The position numbers were made by a program, and so were the translations under genes. Shown one piece after another: positions 8,985-17,743 of a DNA stretch of 64,000 nt; the stretch's first letter is position 1; the number at the start of each line of letters is the position of its first letter. Under the pieces are notes generated by a model that saw only the letters and a program-made list of their open reading frames with translations, made no database searches and was not told the origin of the DNA. Source of the DNA: JAWKUK01 sp964402175. GTDB lineage: Bacteria > Planctomycetota > UBA1135 > GCA-002686595. The DNA is taken from positions 124,001 to 188,000 of the forward strand of contig CAYOBN010000001.1 in assembly GCA_964402175.1 (NCBI GenBank), written 5' to 3'.

Positions 8985-9845
8985 GTGCTGCAGCTCCTCC
9001 GCTCCCTGTCGAAGAACCGCCGCTTGATCCAGGACTTCGTCGCGCGCGACCTGCGCGCGCGGTACGTCGGGTCGAGCATGGGCTTCTTCTGGTCGGTGCT
9101 GTTCCCGATCATCAACCTGTTCGTCTACATGTTCGTCTTCCGCGTGGTGCTCAACACCCGCTGGAGCGACCACCAGGGCGCGACCACGGTCGCGCTCATC
9201 ATGTTGGCGGGCATCGTGGTGTGGTCGGCCTTCGCCGAGGCGATGTCGCGCACGACCAACTGCCTCGTCGAGAACTCGAACCTCATCCAGAAGGTCGTGT
9301 TCCCGAGCGAGGTCCTGCCCGTCTACATCGTCGCGTCGTCGCTGCTCAACATGCTGATCGCGATGCCGGTGGTGCTCGCGGCGGTGGCGTACCACATCTG
9401 GATCGACCCCGAGACCGATCCAGCACAGCTCGGGCGGATGCTCGCGGCGGGTGACCCAGGGCTGCGGCTCGGCGTGACGCTCATCGCGCTGCCGTTGCTG
9501 GTCCTCCTGCAGGGGCTCTTCACCGCGGGCCTCGGCATGTTCTTCGCGACGTTGAACCTGTTCTGGCGCGACACCTACCACCTGATGGGTGTGGCGACGA
9601 CGGTGTGGATGTTCGCGACGCCGATCTTCTATCCCGCGCACATGGTCGAGCGCGAGGGCTTCGGCTGGGTGCTGGACCTCAATCCGATGCACTGGCTGAT
9701 CGCGTGTTACCGCGCGATCATCATCAACAACACGTGGCCCGACCCGGCGCTGCTCGGGCGCTTCGCCCTCGCGACCATCGTCACGCTGGTCGCCGGCACG
9801 ACGTTCTTCTTCCGCCAGAAGCGGCGCTTCCCCGACCTGCTTTGA
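8985..9845 (+). CDS. ABC-2 type polysaccharide export permease (Wzm-like)
   Basis: A 286-residue inner-membrane permease of the ABC-2 family. The cytoplasmic N-terminal segment SKNRRLIQDFVARDLRARY leads into the first helix (MGFFWSVLFPIINLFVYMFV); about six membrane helices are visible. NPMHWLIACYRAIIINN near the C-terminus is the sequence typical of Wzm/KpsM/TagG permeases. Such proteins move lipid-linked O-antigen or other polysaccharides across the inner membrane together with a Wzt-type ATPase, which is encoded 6 bases downstream. The GTG start at 8985 is chosen because family members begin with this short basic segment. The pair forms one rightward operon. Confidence 0.9.
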   Translation: MLQLLRSLSKNRRLIQDFVARDLRARYVGSSMGFFWSVLFPIINLFVYMFVFRVVLNTRWSDHQGATTVALIMLAGIVVWSAFAEAMSRTTNCLVENSNLIQKVVFPSEVLPVYIVASSLLNMLIAMPVVLAAVAYHIWIDPETDPAQLGRMLAAGDPGLRLGVTLIALPLLVLLQGLFTAGLGMFFATLNLFWRDTYHLMGVATTVWMFATPIFYPAHMVEREGFGWVLDLNPMHWLIACYRAIIINNTWPDPALLGRFALATIVTLVAGTTFFFRQKRRFPDLL

Positions 9846-9851
9846 GGACCC

Positions 9852-11162
9852 ATGTACCAGTCGAAGGCGTCCAAAGCAGGTAACGCGGACAGCGGCGGCG
9901 GCTCTGCGATCGTCGCGCGCGGGCTCGGGAAGGCGTACACGCTGTACGACAAACCGATCCACCGCCTCTACGATCTGATGTTCCCGTGGAAGCACCGGGG
10001 GCGCGAGTTCTGGGCCGTCCGCGACGTCTATTTGGACATCGCGCGCGGCGCGACGGTCGGGATCATCGGCGAGAACGGCGCGGGCAAGAGCTCGCTGCTG
10101 AAGGTCCTGACGGGGATCACCCACCCGACAGTCGGCGAGGTCCACGTCAACGGACGGATCGCTTCGCTGCTGGAGCTCGGCGCAGGTTTCCACCCCGAGT
10201 TCTCGGGGCGCGAGAACATCCGCCTCAACTGCTCGATCCTCGGCATGAGCGACGAGGAGATCCAAGAGCGCTTCGAGGACATCGTCTCGTTCAGCGAGCT
10301 CGGCGATTTCATCGACCGCCCGGTGAAGACGTACAGCTCGGGCATGCACGTGCGCCTCGGGTTCTCGGTCGCGACCAGCGTCGATCCCGACATCCTCGTG
10401 ATCGATGAAGCGCTCGCGGTCGGCGACGAACACTTCCGAGGGAAGTGCACGAACCGCCTCAACGAGTTCCAGGAGCGCGGCAAGACGATCCTGTTCGTCT
10501 CGCACGACATGGGCGCGGTCAAGTCGATGTGCCAGCACGTGATCCTCATGCACGAGGGGCGCGTCCTCGAGCAAGGCACCGCAGACCAGGTCGCTGACGA
10601 GTACCTGAAGCGCGCCCACGCGCGCGGCAACGAGCGCCTCTCCGCGATCAACCGCACGGTCGACGCGTATCCGCGTTGGGGTTCGGGCGAGGTCCGCACG
10701 GGTGAGGTCGAGCTGTTCGGCGCGGACGGCCGCAAGACGAACGTCTTCGACCCAGGTGAGCCCTTCCTCGCGCGTGTGCACTACACGGTGCACGCGGATT
10801 GCTTCGAGCCCGTGTTTGGCCTGGGCCTCTACCGCTCGGACGGCACGTACATCAACGGCAGCAACCACTTCTGGCGCCAGCACCCAGTGAAGCTCGGCGC
10901 GGTCAAAGCGGGCGAGTCCGGTTACGTCGAGATGGCCTTCGAGAGCTTGCCGCTCCTGCAGGGCCAGTACTACCTGACGTCGTTCCTGTACGACCACGGC
11001 AAGCCGGCCCCGACCCCGATCGACCACCGCGAGCACGTCGTCACCTTCGAGGTGCTCGACGCGGACCGGATGCAGCACGGGATCCTGTTCCTGCCGACCC
11101 GGTGGAGCGTGCACCGGCGCGGCGCGGACGGCGCCCTGCGGTCGTTCGACTCGGCCGAGTGA
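9852..11162 (+). CDS. ABC transporter ATPase for polysaccharide export (Wzt-like, with C-terminal domain)
   Basis: A 436-residue ATPase partner of the preceding permease. The N-terminal ABC domain has Walker A GENGAGKSS, the Q-loop region, signature YSSGMHVRLGFS, Walker B DILVIDEALAVGD and the switch FVSHD. The signature is the divergent YSSGM form typical of TagH/KpsT/Wzt proteins. From about residue 265 a Wzt-C-like beta sandwich follows (FDPGEPFLARVHYTV, GLGLYRSDGTYINGSN). In E. coli O9a/O8 systems this domain recognises the modified end of the finished polymer, so this organism may export a terminally capped glycan. No glycosyltransferases are adjacent, so the polymer is unknown. Confidence 0.92.
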   Translation: MYQSKASKAGNADSGGGSAIVARGLGKAYTLYDKPIHRLYDLMFPWKHRGREFWAVRDVYLDIARGATVGIIGENGAGKSSLLKVLTGITHPTVGEVHVNGRIASLLELGAGFHPEFSGRENIRLNCSILGMSDEEIQERFEDIVSFSELGDFIDRPVKTYSSGMHVRLGFSVATSVDPDILVIDEALAVGDEHFRGKCTNRLNEFQERGKTILFVSHDMGAVKSMCQHVILMHEGRVLEQGTADQVADEYLKRAHARGNERLSAINRTVDAYPRWGSGEVRTGEVELFGADGRKTNVFDPGEPFLARVHYTVHADCFEPVFGLGLYRSDGTYINGSNHFWRQHPVKLGAVKAGESGYVEMAFESLPLLQGQYYLTSFLYDHGKPAPTPIDHREHVVTFEVLDADRMQHGILFLPTRWSVHRRGADGALRSFDSAE

Positions 11163-11235
11163 GCGCGATTCTCGCGCCATTCCGGCGCTCTCTGGTGGCT
11201 CCAACCGCGGGCTCCGTGCGAACCTGCAGGGGCCC

Positions 11236-13047
11236 ATGGACCGCCACCTCGCGCCCCTCGACCAGCGGGTCTTCCTCGATGTGCTCCGCCGCGAGGGCGA
11301 GCTCGTCGAGATCCAGGCCCCCGTCGACACCGACCTCGAAGTCGCCGAGATCCACCGTCGGGTCATCGCCGCCAACGGCCCCGCGCTGCTCTTCCGGAAC
11401 CCCCGCGGCAAAGCGTTCCCCGTCGTCACGAACCTGTTCGGCACCGCGCGCCGCGTCGAGCTCGCGTTCGGGACGAAGCCGCTCGAGGTCGTGCGGGATG
11501 TCGCGCGTTTGCCCGAGGAGCTCCTGCCGCCGACGCCCAAGCGAGTCTGGGCGCAGCGCGGGCTGCTGCGCGACCTCCTGCGCGTCGGGCTGAAACGCGG
11601 GCGCTCCGGCCCTGTCACCGCGCACGCGGCGACGCCGCCGCGCCTCTCGCGACTGCCTGCGCTGCGGACGTGGAAGCGCGACGGCGGGCCGTTTGTCACG
11701 CTGCCGCTCGTGCTGACGGAGAGCCCCGTCAACCACGTCACGAACCTCGGCATGTACCGCGCGCAGGTCTTCGATGACGACTGCGTCGGTCTGCACTTCC
11801 AGATCGGCAAAGGCGGCGGCTTCCATCTGGCCGAAGCCGAAGGCCTCGGTGTGCCGTTGCCCGTCGCGATCCACGTCGGCGGCCCCCCCGCCGCGGTCCT
11901 CGCGGCGATCGCGCCGCTGCCCGAGCACGTGCCCGAGCTGCTGCTCGCTTCGTTGTGCCTCGGGCGCAAGCTGGAGCTGGCGCGACATGCGGCGACGTCG
12001 CTCGCTGTGATGGCGCGCTCCGAGTTCGTGCTGGTCGGGCGCGCGGCGCCAGGCGCGCGGCGACCCGAGGGCCCCTTCGGGGACCACTACGGCTACTACT
12101 CGGAGACCCACGACTATCCCTTCATGCGCGTCGATGCGCTGCTGCACCGCAAAGACGCGGTGTGGCCCGCGACGGTGGTGGGCAAACCGCGCCAGGAGGA
12201 CTTCTTCCTCGGCGACTTCCTGCAGGAGCTGCTCCTGCCCCTCGCCAAAGTCGCGATGCCCGGCGTGCTCGACCTCTGGAGCTACGGCGAAACGGGGTAC
12301 CACGCGCTCGCAGCCGCGCGGGTGCGCGAGCGCTACAAACGCGAGGCCATGACGAGCGCCCTGCGCATCCTCGGCGAAGGCCAGCTCGCGCTGACGAAGT
12401 TCTTGCTCGTCGTGGACCGCCCCGTCGATCTGCGCGACTTCACGGCGCTCCTGCGGCACATCTTGGCGCGCGCGGACTTCCGTACGGACCTCTTCGTGCT
12501 GTCCAACGTGTCGATGGACTCCCTCGACTATGCAGGGCCGAAGATCAACGAAGGCAGCAAGGGTGTCCTGCTCGGCCTCGGCGACCCGATCCGTGCATTG
12601 CCGAGCGAGTTCAACGGGACTCCACACGCGGGCGTACGCAGCGTGTCTGTCTTCACCGACGGCGCGCTCGCTGTCGAGGTCGGTCCGTGGCGCGCTGACG
12701 ATGGAGCGGCGCAGCGCATCGCGCAGGACCCAGCCTTTGCGGAGTGGCCGCTGGTCATCTTGACCGACGACGCACGCCGCGCGACGAAGAGCGCCCAGAA
12801 CTTCCTGTGGACGACGTTCACGCGCTTCGATCCGGCGCGGGACCTCGTCGGACGCTCGGTGGATCTGATCCACCACCACGCGGCGTTCACGCCCCCGCTC
12901 GTGATCGACGCGCGGATGAAAGCGTGGTACCCGGAGGAGCTCTTCTGCGACCCCGAGACCGCGGCGACGGTCGATCGCCGCTGGCGCGAGTACTTCCCCG
13001 ACGGCAACGTCGAGATGGGCGACTCGGGTCGCGGCCACCTCGACTGA
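11236..13047 (+). CDS. UbiD-family decarboxylase (menaquinone-type size)
   Basis: A 603-residue UbiD-family enzyme; these use prenylated FMN to decarboxylate aromatic or unsaturated acids. Family sequences seen include LFRNPRGKAFPVVTNLFGT at the N-terminus, NVGMYR-like NLGMYRAQVFD, the acid-rich HDYPFMRVDALLHRKDAVWP and GKPRQEDFFLGDFLQE. The length is nearer the 600-residue menaquinone-pathway decarboxylases than the roughly 500-residue E. coli UbiD, so the last decarboxylation in menaquinone synthesis is the best guess. No UbiX-type flavin prenyltransferase is in the window. Start at ATG 11236 follows a GGGGCCC leader; it is 73 bases after the exporter operon. Confidence 0.8.
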   Translation: MDRHLAPLDQRVFLDVLRREGELVEIQAPVDTDLEVAEIHRRVIAANGPALLFRNPRGKAFPVVTNLFGTARRVELAFGTKPLEVVRDVARLPEELLPPTPKRVWAQRGLLRDLLRVGLKRGRSGPVTAHAATPPRLSRLPALRTWKRDGGPFVTLPLVLTESPVNHVTNLGMYRAQVFDDDCVGLHFQIGKGGGFHLAEAEGLGVPLPVAIHVGGPPAAVLAAIAPLPEHVPELLLASLCLGRKLELARHAATSLAVMARSEFVLVGRAAPGARRPEGPFGDHYGYYSETHDYPFMRVDALLHRKDAVWPATVVGKPRQEDFFLGDFLQELLLPLAKVAMPGVLDLWSYGETGYHALAAARVRERYKREAMTSALRILGEGQLALTKFLLVVDRPVDLRDFTALLRHILARADFRTDLFVLSNVSMDSLDYAGPKINEGSKGVLLGLGDPIRALPSEFNGTPHAGVRSVSVFTDGALAVEVGPWRADDGAAQRIAQDPAFAEWPLVILTDDARRATKSAQNFLWTTFTRFDPARDLVGRSVDLIHHHAAFTPPLVIDARMKAWYPEELFCDPETAATVDRRWREYFPDGNVEMGDSGRGHLD

Positions 13048-13067
13048 GGTTCCAGGTGGCGCGGCCG

Positions 13068-14393
13068 CTACTCGCGCAGCCACGCGAGCGCAGCGGCTAG
13101 GCTGGCGCTGGCGTCGGGCATGGCGAAGCCATGGCCCCCGTCGAACTCGACCAGCTTCACAGCAGCGCCGCTCGTCTTCAGCCAGCGCTCCGCGTCCTGC
13201 GCGAAACGCAGCGGCGTGATGTAATCGGCGCGGCCTTGTTCGAGCCAGACTCGTTTACCGGCGGCGTGCTGGGGCTTCAAGCCCTTCGCGCGAAAGACCG
13301 ATGCGAGGACGTAGGCGCCCGCAAACGTCGGGTCGTCTGCGATGAGCGTCGCGTAGGCCGCCGGTCCCCCTGACGACCACGCGAACAAGAAGGCCTTGCC
13401 GAGCTTCAGCTTCGTGTCGCTGCGCAGCGCTGCGACGACCTCGCGCGCGAAGCTCTCGACGGAGAACTCGGCTTTGTACTGCTTCTGCACGGCTTCGGTG
13501 ACCCAGACCCAGTCGCGCGCTTGTTTGGGGTTCCACACCGGCGCCGAGAGAACGACGAAGACGTACCGATCGAGCAGGGGTGTCGCGAGCTGGGTGACCC
13601 AAGGCGCAAAGTCGTTGAGTTGGCCGCTGCCTCCCGGCAGCACCACCACGAGCTCACGCGGAGCGTCCGAGGCAAGCTCCGCACCGAGCACGAGGAAGCG
13701 CTTCTTCGGGTCTCCATCGATGGAACGGACATCGGGCACGGGGCGCTCAAGCAGCTCGCGGGCGAGGTCCGGCAGTCGCAGTTCCAGCGCCGTCGCAAGC
13801 TGCGCCCGGAACAGCTTCCAGCGCGTGAGGTCGTTGCGCTCGAAGTAACGCTGCTCCAAGCGCTCAGGCATGAGGTACTGGAGACGGGCATCGTCGCGCG
13901 CGATCGCCAACACCATGCTCTCCGCGGCATCGGGCCCATCCATATCCCAGCGCACGAGCGCGGCATCGACGGCGAGGTGGTGGAAGTAGCTGTGCTTCAG
14001 GGGCTCGGCGTAGTCTTCCACAGGGTACGCAGCGAGGGCAGCCGTGTAAGCCGTGCTGGCCTCGCCCGGGTCGACCCCGAGGAAGAGCCGTGCGCGGAGC
14101 TCTTCAACGCGCCAAACGAGCCCAGCGGGCGGTGACTTCTCGATCCAATCTGCGAGCAAGCGGGTCGCTTTGCGCACGACCGCCGCATCGGGTTTCTCGG
14201 CCCCGAGGTACGGCTCGAGCTTGGGGCAAAGCCGCTTCTTGTCGCGGTAGACGTCATCGTCGAGGGTCCTGCCTTCGAGCGCGCTCCACTCGCGTGCCGC
14301 CGCCTTCATGAGCTCCGACGCCGGGTCCCCCGCGCACACAGGCGCTGCGAACGCCAGACACGGTGACGCTGCGATGAGTGAAAGGAGTTGCAT
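13068..14393 (-). CDS. Secreted alpha/beta-hydrolase
   Basis: A 441-residue protein with signal peptide (MQLLSLIAASPCLAFAAPVCAG). The first 200 residues are helical and of unknown role. The second half is an alpha/beta-hydrolase: an oxyanion strand VVVLPGGSGQLNDF, a nucleophile elbow AWSSGGPAAYATL (Ser in W-S-S-G-G), the probable acid in QGRADYITPL and the histidine in FDGGHGFAMPD. It resembles exported dienelactone-hydrolase- or poly(3-hydroxybutyrate)-depolymerase-like esterases; the substrate is unknown. It begins 39 bases after the sigma-factor fusion stop, so the two are probably cotranscribed. It ends 20 bases from the convergent UbiD gene. Confidence 0.78.
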   Translation of the reverse strand: MQLLSLIAASPCLAFAAPVCAGDPASELMKAAAREWSALEGRTLDDDVYRDKKRLCPKLEPYLGAEKPDAAVVRKATRLLADWIEKSPPAGLVWRVEELRARLFLGVDPGEASTAYTAALAAYPVEDYAEPLKHSYFHHLAVDAALVRWDMDGPDAAESMVLAIARDDARLQYLMPERLEQRYFERNDLTRWKLFRAQLATALELRLPDLARELLERPVPDVRSIDGDPKKRFLVLGAELASDAPRELVVVLPGGSGQLNDFAPWVTQLATPLLDRYVFVVLSAPVWNPKQARDWVWVTEAVQKQYKAEFSVESFAREVVAALRSDTKLKLGKAFLFAWSSGGPAAYATLIADDPTFAGAYVLASVFRAKGLKPQHAAGKRVWLEQGRADYITPLRFAQDAERWLKTSGAAVKLVEFDGGHGFAMPDASASLAAALAWLRE

Positions 14394-14432
14394 GGTGAGA
14401 TGTAGTTCTGCAGGGTTCGCACGGAGTCCGGC

Positions 14433-16184
14433 TCAGTCCGCACGCGCCGTCCACTCGATCCAGTAGGCGTTGCTCTGCGCTTCTGTTGCGGTGGGCTGAG
14501 CTTCGGCGCCGAAGACTCGCTCCAACTCGGCCGGGGCGAAGGTGTGGCCGCTTCGCGCCAGAGCATGCGCCGCCGCGAGGGCGAGCTTACGCTCGGATGC
14601 GTTGAGCAATGGCAAGAGCGCTCCGCGCGCGGCCGCCGCATCGAGGCCCGCGAAGGGTAGCCAGTGGAGCGCAGCGCTGCGCTCGTCTTGCGCGTTGGAG
14701 GAGATCAGCCGCAGCACCGCAGCGCAGAGGTGCGGCGATGGACAGACTTCGTGTGCATCGAGACCGAGCGCAGCCAGCACGCGCGCGTTCGGTGGTTCGA
14801 CGTGTTGGAGCTCTAGGTCGATTTCTGCTGGCGGAGTGACTCGGCAGCGCTCTTGAAAGCGCTGACCGCTGCGGAGCAGGACAACACGACGATCGAGCCC
14901 CTCGGTCTCTCGGCGCCAATCTCGGTAGGCGCCCGGGTCCGCCGCGAAGTCGCGGAGCGCGTAGGGCTCCAGGAAGGTCCATGCGTATGCCCTGACCTCT
15001 GCATCCTCGTCTCCGGCCACCCAATCGACGACATCGAGGCCATAGCTCGCGCCCTCGTTGAAGATGAAGGGTTTGGCGAACTGCTTGCGCCGCTCGGCGT
15101 CGAGCAGGGGATAGATGCGCTGCGCGAGGCTCGCGCCACGCGCGGCAGGCAGCTCGATCAAGCGCGCGCCGGCGGAGAAGACTTGCGAGTACCCACGCGC
15201 CGCACGGTAGAGCGCCAGCCAATGGCGGAGCTCCTGGTCATCGTCGGTGGCTGCGACGTCGACCTTCGATTCGGGAGCGGCGGACGCAACAGCGCTCGCA
15301 ACCTCGGCGCGGAACGGAGCGATGGGTGCGGGTTCACGCCGCCGGTGGCTGAGCTCTGCAACCTCGGTCTCGGCAATCTCGAGCGGGGTCGGGGTCGCTC
15401 CAGGGGCGCTGCGATCGGCGTCGTAGTTGGCCCAGACGGCCCCGCCCACCGCGAGGCCTGCGACCGTGAGGGACGCGAGCGCGGCCTGGCCAGTCACGTG
15501 GACGCCGCCGCGAGCCAACGCCGCTGGCAACGGAAGGGCGGGCGGGACGTGAGCGCCGAGGATGGCTGCGCGCAGCGGTGCAAGGCCACGTGGCTCCGCT
15601 GTAACGAGCCCTGCGCCGAAGGCTACGCCGGTGGGCAGCAGCGCGCGCAGCAAGCCCAGACCGCGGTGGATGCGCACATGCAACGCGCCGGGGCTCACGC
15701 CGATCTGAGCCGCACGGTCTGCCGCCGGGGCACCGCTGAAGAGGTGCGCTCTCACGGCTTCGCGGTACGTGCCCGGTAGCTCCTCGACCTTCGCGGCGAC
15801 GATCGCTCGCAGCTCGCGTTGGGCGGCCGCCGCTTCGGGGGACTCCGGGGCTCGTCGCTCGATGTCCTCCATGAGCCAGCCCGGATCCGGGAGACGGTGA
15901 GCGTCAGCCCGCAGTCGGCGCAGCTCGATCGCGAGCAGCCCGAGGAGCCACGGCAGCACGCGACGGCCTTCGTCGAAGTGCTCGGCCTTCTCCATCGCAG
16001 CCAGGAACGCGGACTGCACCGCGTCTTCGGCGAGCGCTTCGTCGCCGCGCGCAAAGCCGCGCGCCACCCGCATCAACTCAGGGGCGACCGAGTCGAAGAC
16101 CGTCGACAGCGCCGCGGTGTCACCGCGGCGGCGGTAGCGCCGGAATGCAGCGTCGGGGGTGGGCTTCGGGAACAAGGCTCCCAT
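14433..16184 (-). CDS. ECF sigma factor fused to a membrane-anchored C-terminal domain
   Basis: A 583-residue protein. Residues about 10-95 form sigma region 2 (DEALAEDAVQSAFLAAMEKAEHFDEGR, given here only as landmark start DEALAEDAVQ), and 125-180 form region 4 with a helix-turn-helix (ADRAAQIGVSPGALHVRIHR). At residues 230-252 there is a hydrophobic segment (ALASLTVAGLAVGGAVW), then a linker and a 300-residue helical region with HEAT-like repeats at the end (ALHWLPFAGLDAAAARGALL). Known planctomycete ECF factors with such extensions are thought to be controlled by their own membrane-bound tails. It is probably cotranscribed with the secreted hydrolase downstream. No separate anti-sigma gene is adjacent. 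Confidence 0.82.
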   Translation of the reverse strand: MGALFPKPTPDAAFRRYRRRGDTAALSTVFDSVAPELMRVARGFARGDEALAEDAVQSAFLAAMEKAEHFDEGRRVLPWLLGLLAIELRRLRADAHRLPDPGWLMEDIERRAPESPEAAAAQRELRAIVAAKVEELPGTYREAVRAHLFSGAPAADRAAQIGVSPGALHVRIHRGLGLLRALLPTGVAFGAGLVTAEPRGLAPLRAAILGAHVPPALPLPAALARGGVHVTGQAALASLTVAGLAVGGAVWANYDADRSAPGATPTPLEIAETEVAELSHRRREPAPIAPFRAEVASAVASAAPESKVDVAATDDDQELRHWLALYRAARGYSQVFSAGARLIELPAARGASLAQRIYPLLDAERRKQFAKPFIFNEGASYGLDVVDWVAGDEDAEVRAYAWTFLEPYALRDFAADPGAYRDWRRETEGLDRRVVLLRSGQRFQERCRVTPPAEIDLELQHVEPPNARVLAALGLDAHEVCPSPHLCAAVLRLISSNAQDERSAALHWLPFAGLDAAAARGALLPLLNASERKLALAAAHALARSGHTFAPAELERVFGAEAQPTATEAQSNAYWIEWTARAD

Positions 16185-16261
16185 GACGACATCCTCTCCT
16201 CCCGACGGCCTCGCCGGGACTTACCGAGATTCCCACAAATCGCGCTGGGCGCGACTCGAAA

Positions 16262-16945
16262 TCAGCGCGCGCCGCGCAGTTGGCGCAGCAGCGCCGGGCG
16301 GAACGTCTCGAGCATCGGCAGCTCGCCGCTCCACGTCGGCGCCTCTTCGACCCAGCGGCGCAGGCAGAGCGCCGAGGCAGCGAAGGGCTCACTTTCGAAC
16401 ACGCTGCGCTCCTCAGGTCGCATCGGGCCGCCCTGTTCCTCGAGCGACGCCCGCGAGCCGATGCTGAGGGTGGCCGCATAACCGGGTTCGAACGCGACCA
16501 ACCAGCGCTTGGCTTCGACGTGCAGGCGGATGGGCTCGGTGATCGCTTCCGGGTAGACGCGGGCGAGCCAGGTCGCGCCGAGGCGCTCGTGCGCCGTGCG
16601 CGCCGACACCGAGGCGTCCACGACATCGCCGAGCGGGTGGCCGACATCGTGCAGGAGCGCTGCGACGACCTGGGACTCCCGCGCGCCGTGGATCCGCGCG
16701 AGGGCGGCCGTTCGCAGGCTGCGCTCGAGCAGGGTCGCCTTCCCGTCGTAGGTGCGGCAGCCGACGGCCAAGAGCCATCCGACGAGCTCGTCGACGAAAC
16801 GTGGACCGTCGCCGGTCCAGCGAGGCGCCCAAGCGATCGGGCGCGCGGTCGAGGTGGGCTGGGGACGAACGGCGGGTCGCTCGAGGGTGCTCACAGCCGG
16901 TCTATCGGCTGAAGCCGCGGACTTCTGCAGCCCCCTGGGCCACAT
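16262..16945 (-). CDS. PhnZ/TIGR03276-type HD-domain protein lacking several metal ligands
   Basis: A 227-residue HD protein strongly like the phosphonate-operon HD family that includes the di-iron oxygenase PhnZ: AALLHDVGHPLGD, HERLGATWLARVYPE, ITEPIRLHVEAKRW, EEQGGPM and LRRW are all family marks. His99-Asp100, His119 and His142 are kept. The ligand His of the family's L-E-H-x-L-Q sequence is Arg75 here (LLERSLRTA). The Glu that follows the conserved Tyr is Lys69 (TYDGKAT). The late Asp before LRRW is Ser191. So one iron site seems incomplete, and oxygenase activity is doubtful. It is 70 bases after phoU, in the same direction. A GTG at 16894 is an alternative start. Confidence 0.75.
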   Translation of the reverse strand: MWPRGLQKSAASADRPAVSTLERPAVRPQPTSTARPIAWAPRWTGDGPRFVDELVGWLLAVGCRTYDGKATLLERSLRTAALARIHGARESQVVAALLHDVGHPLGDVVDASVSARTAHERLGATWLARVYPEAITEPIRLHVEAKRWLVAFEPGYAATLSIGSRASLEEQGGPMRPEERSVFESEPFAASALCLRRWVEEAPTWSGELPMLETFRPALLRQLRGAR

Positions 16946-17015
16946 CAGCCGCTTTTCCGCGCCGAGGATGGCCGGAGAGGGCTGCGCGAGGGTTGCGAAC
17001 CCGCCTGGATTGCGC

Positions 17016-17696
17016 TCAGACCGTGCCGCCGCGGCGATCTTTGGCGGCTTTGTGGCGAATGATCTCGCCCTCGACGATGTAGACGACGTCTTCAGCGATG
17101 TTCGTCGCGTGGTCGGCGATGCGCTCCAGGTTCTTGGCCGCGTTCATGTAGAGGACCGCGGCATCGACGTCCACCGAGTGCGCTTTCAGGGCCGCGACCG
17201 TGCCGTCGACGATGGCGCGGTACGCACGGTTCACGGCTTCGTCCTGGCCCAGGACCTTCCGCGCGAGCCGGACATCCGCCTGAACGAAGGCGTCGAGCGC
17301 CTCGCGCAGCATCAGCACGATGTTCTCGAGCAGCACCTCGAGCTCCGCGGGCGCAGGCGCTGCGAGCGGCTGAGGCAAAGCGAGCGCGCGACGCGAGACG
17401 TTGACCGCCAGGTCGCCGATGCGCTCGAGGTCGTTGTTGATCTTCAGGATCGCCGTGACGAAGCGCAGGTCGTTGGCGACGGGATGGTGCAGCGCGAGGA
17501 CCTTCAGGCAGAGGTCCTCCAGCGTGACCTCTTCACGGTCGATCTCGACGTCGCCGCGGATGACCTCTTCAGCCAGGTCCTTGCGCCCCTTGCGCAGCGC
17601 GAGCACGGACTTACGGACTGCGTCCTCGACGCGTGCGCCGAGCAGCAGGAGCCTCTTTTCGAGGTTCTCGAGGTCGTGGCGGAGGTGTTTGGTCAT
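17016..17696 (-). CDS. phoU: Phosphate signalling and transport regulator PhoU
   Basis: A 226-residue all-helical protein made of the two PhoU repeats. The repeat metal-binding motifs are visible as INNDLERIGDLAVNV in the first half and NAAKNLERIADHATNIAEDVVYI in the second (E/DxxxD pattern). PhoU links the PstSCAB transporter to the PhoR kinase and turns the phosphate response off when phosphate is plentiful. The start MTKHLRHDLENLEKRL matches the family beginning; an ATG 24 bases earlier (17720) is possible. It is the last gene of the pst operon, 47 bases after pstB. Confidence 0.95.
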   Translation of the reverse strand: MTKHLRHDLENLEKRLLLLGARVEDAVRKSVLALRKGRKDLAEEVIRGDVEIDREEVTLEDLCLKVLALHHPVANDLRFVTAILKINNDLERIGDLAVNVSRRALALPQPLAAPAPAELEVLLENIVLMLREALDAFVQADVRLARKVLGQDEAVNRAYRAIVDGTVAALKAHSVDVDAAVLYMNAAKNLERIADHATNIAEDVVYIVEGEIIRHKAAKDRRGGTV

Positions 17697-17743
17697 ACCC
17701 AGGAGGTCGCGCGGTCGCATGGTGCTGTCGCGGCGACCAGAGG

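Noticed and set aside
8772..11969. A 1065-residue open frame on the minus strand opposite the exporter genes
   Set aside because: High-GC antisense artefact: Arg/Ala/Glu-rich composition, no domain, and it lies over three well-recognised genes on the other strand.
16500..16945. HD protein called simply a phosphonate oxygenase PhnZ
   Set aside because: Three residues of the PhnZ metal site are replaced, so a functional name would mislead.
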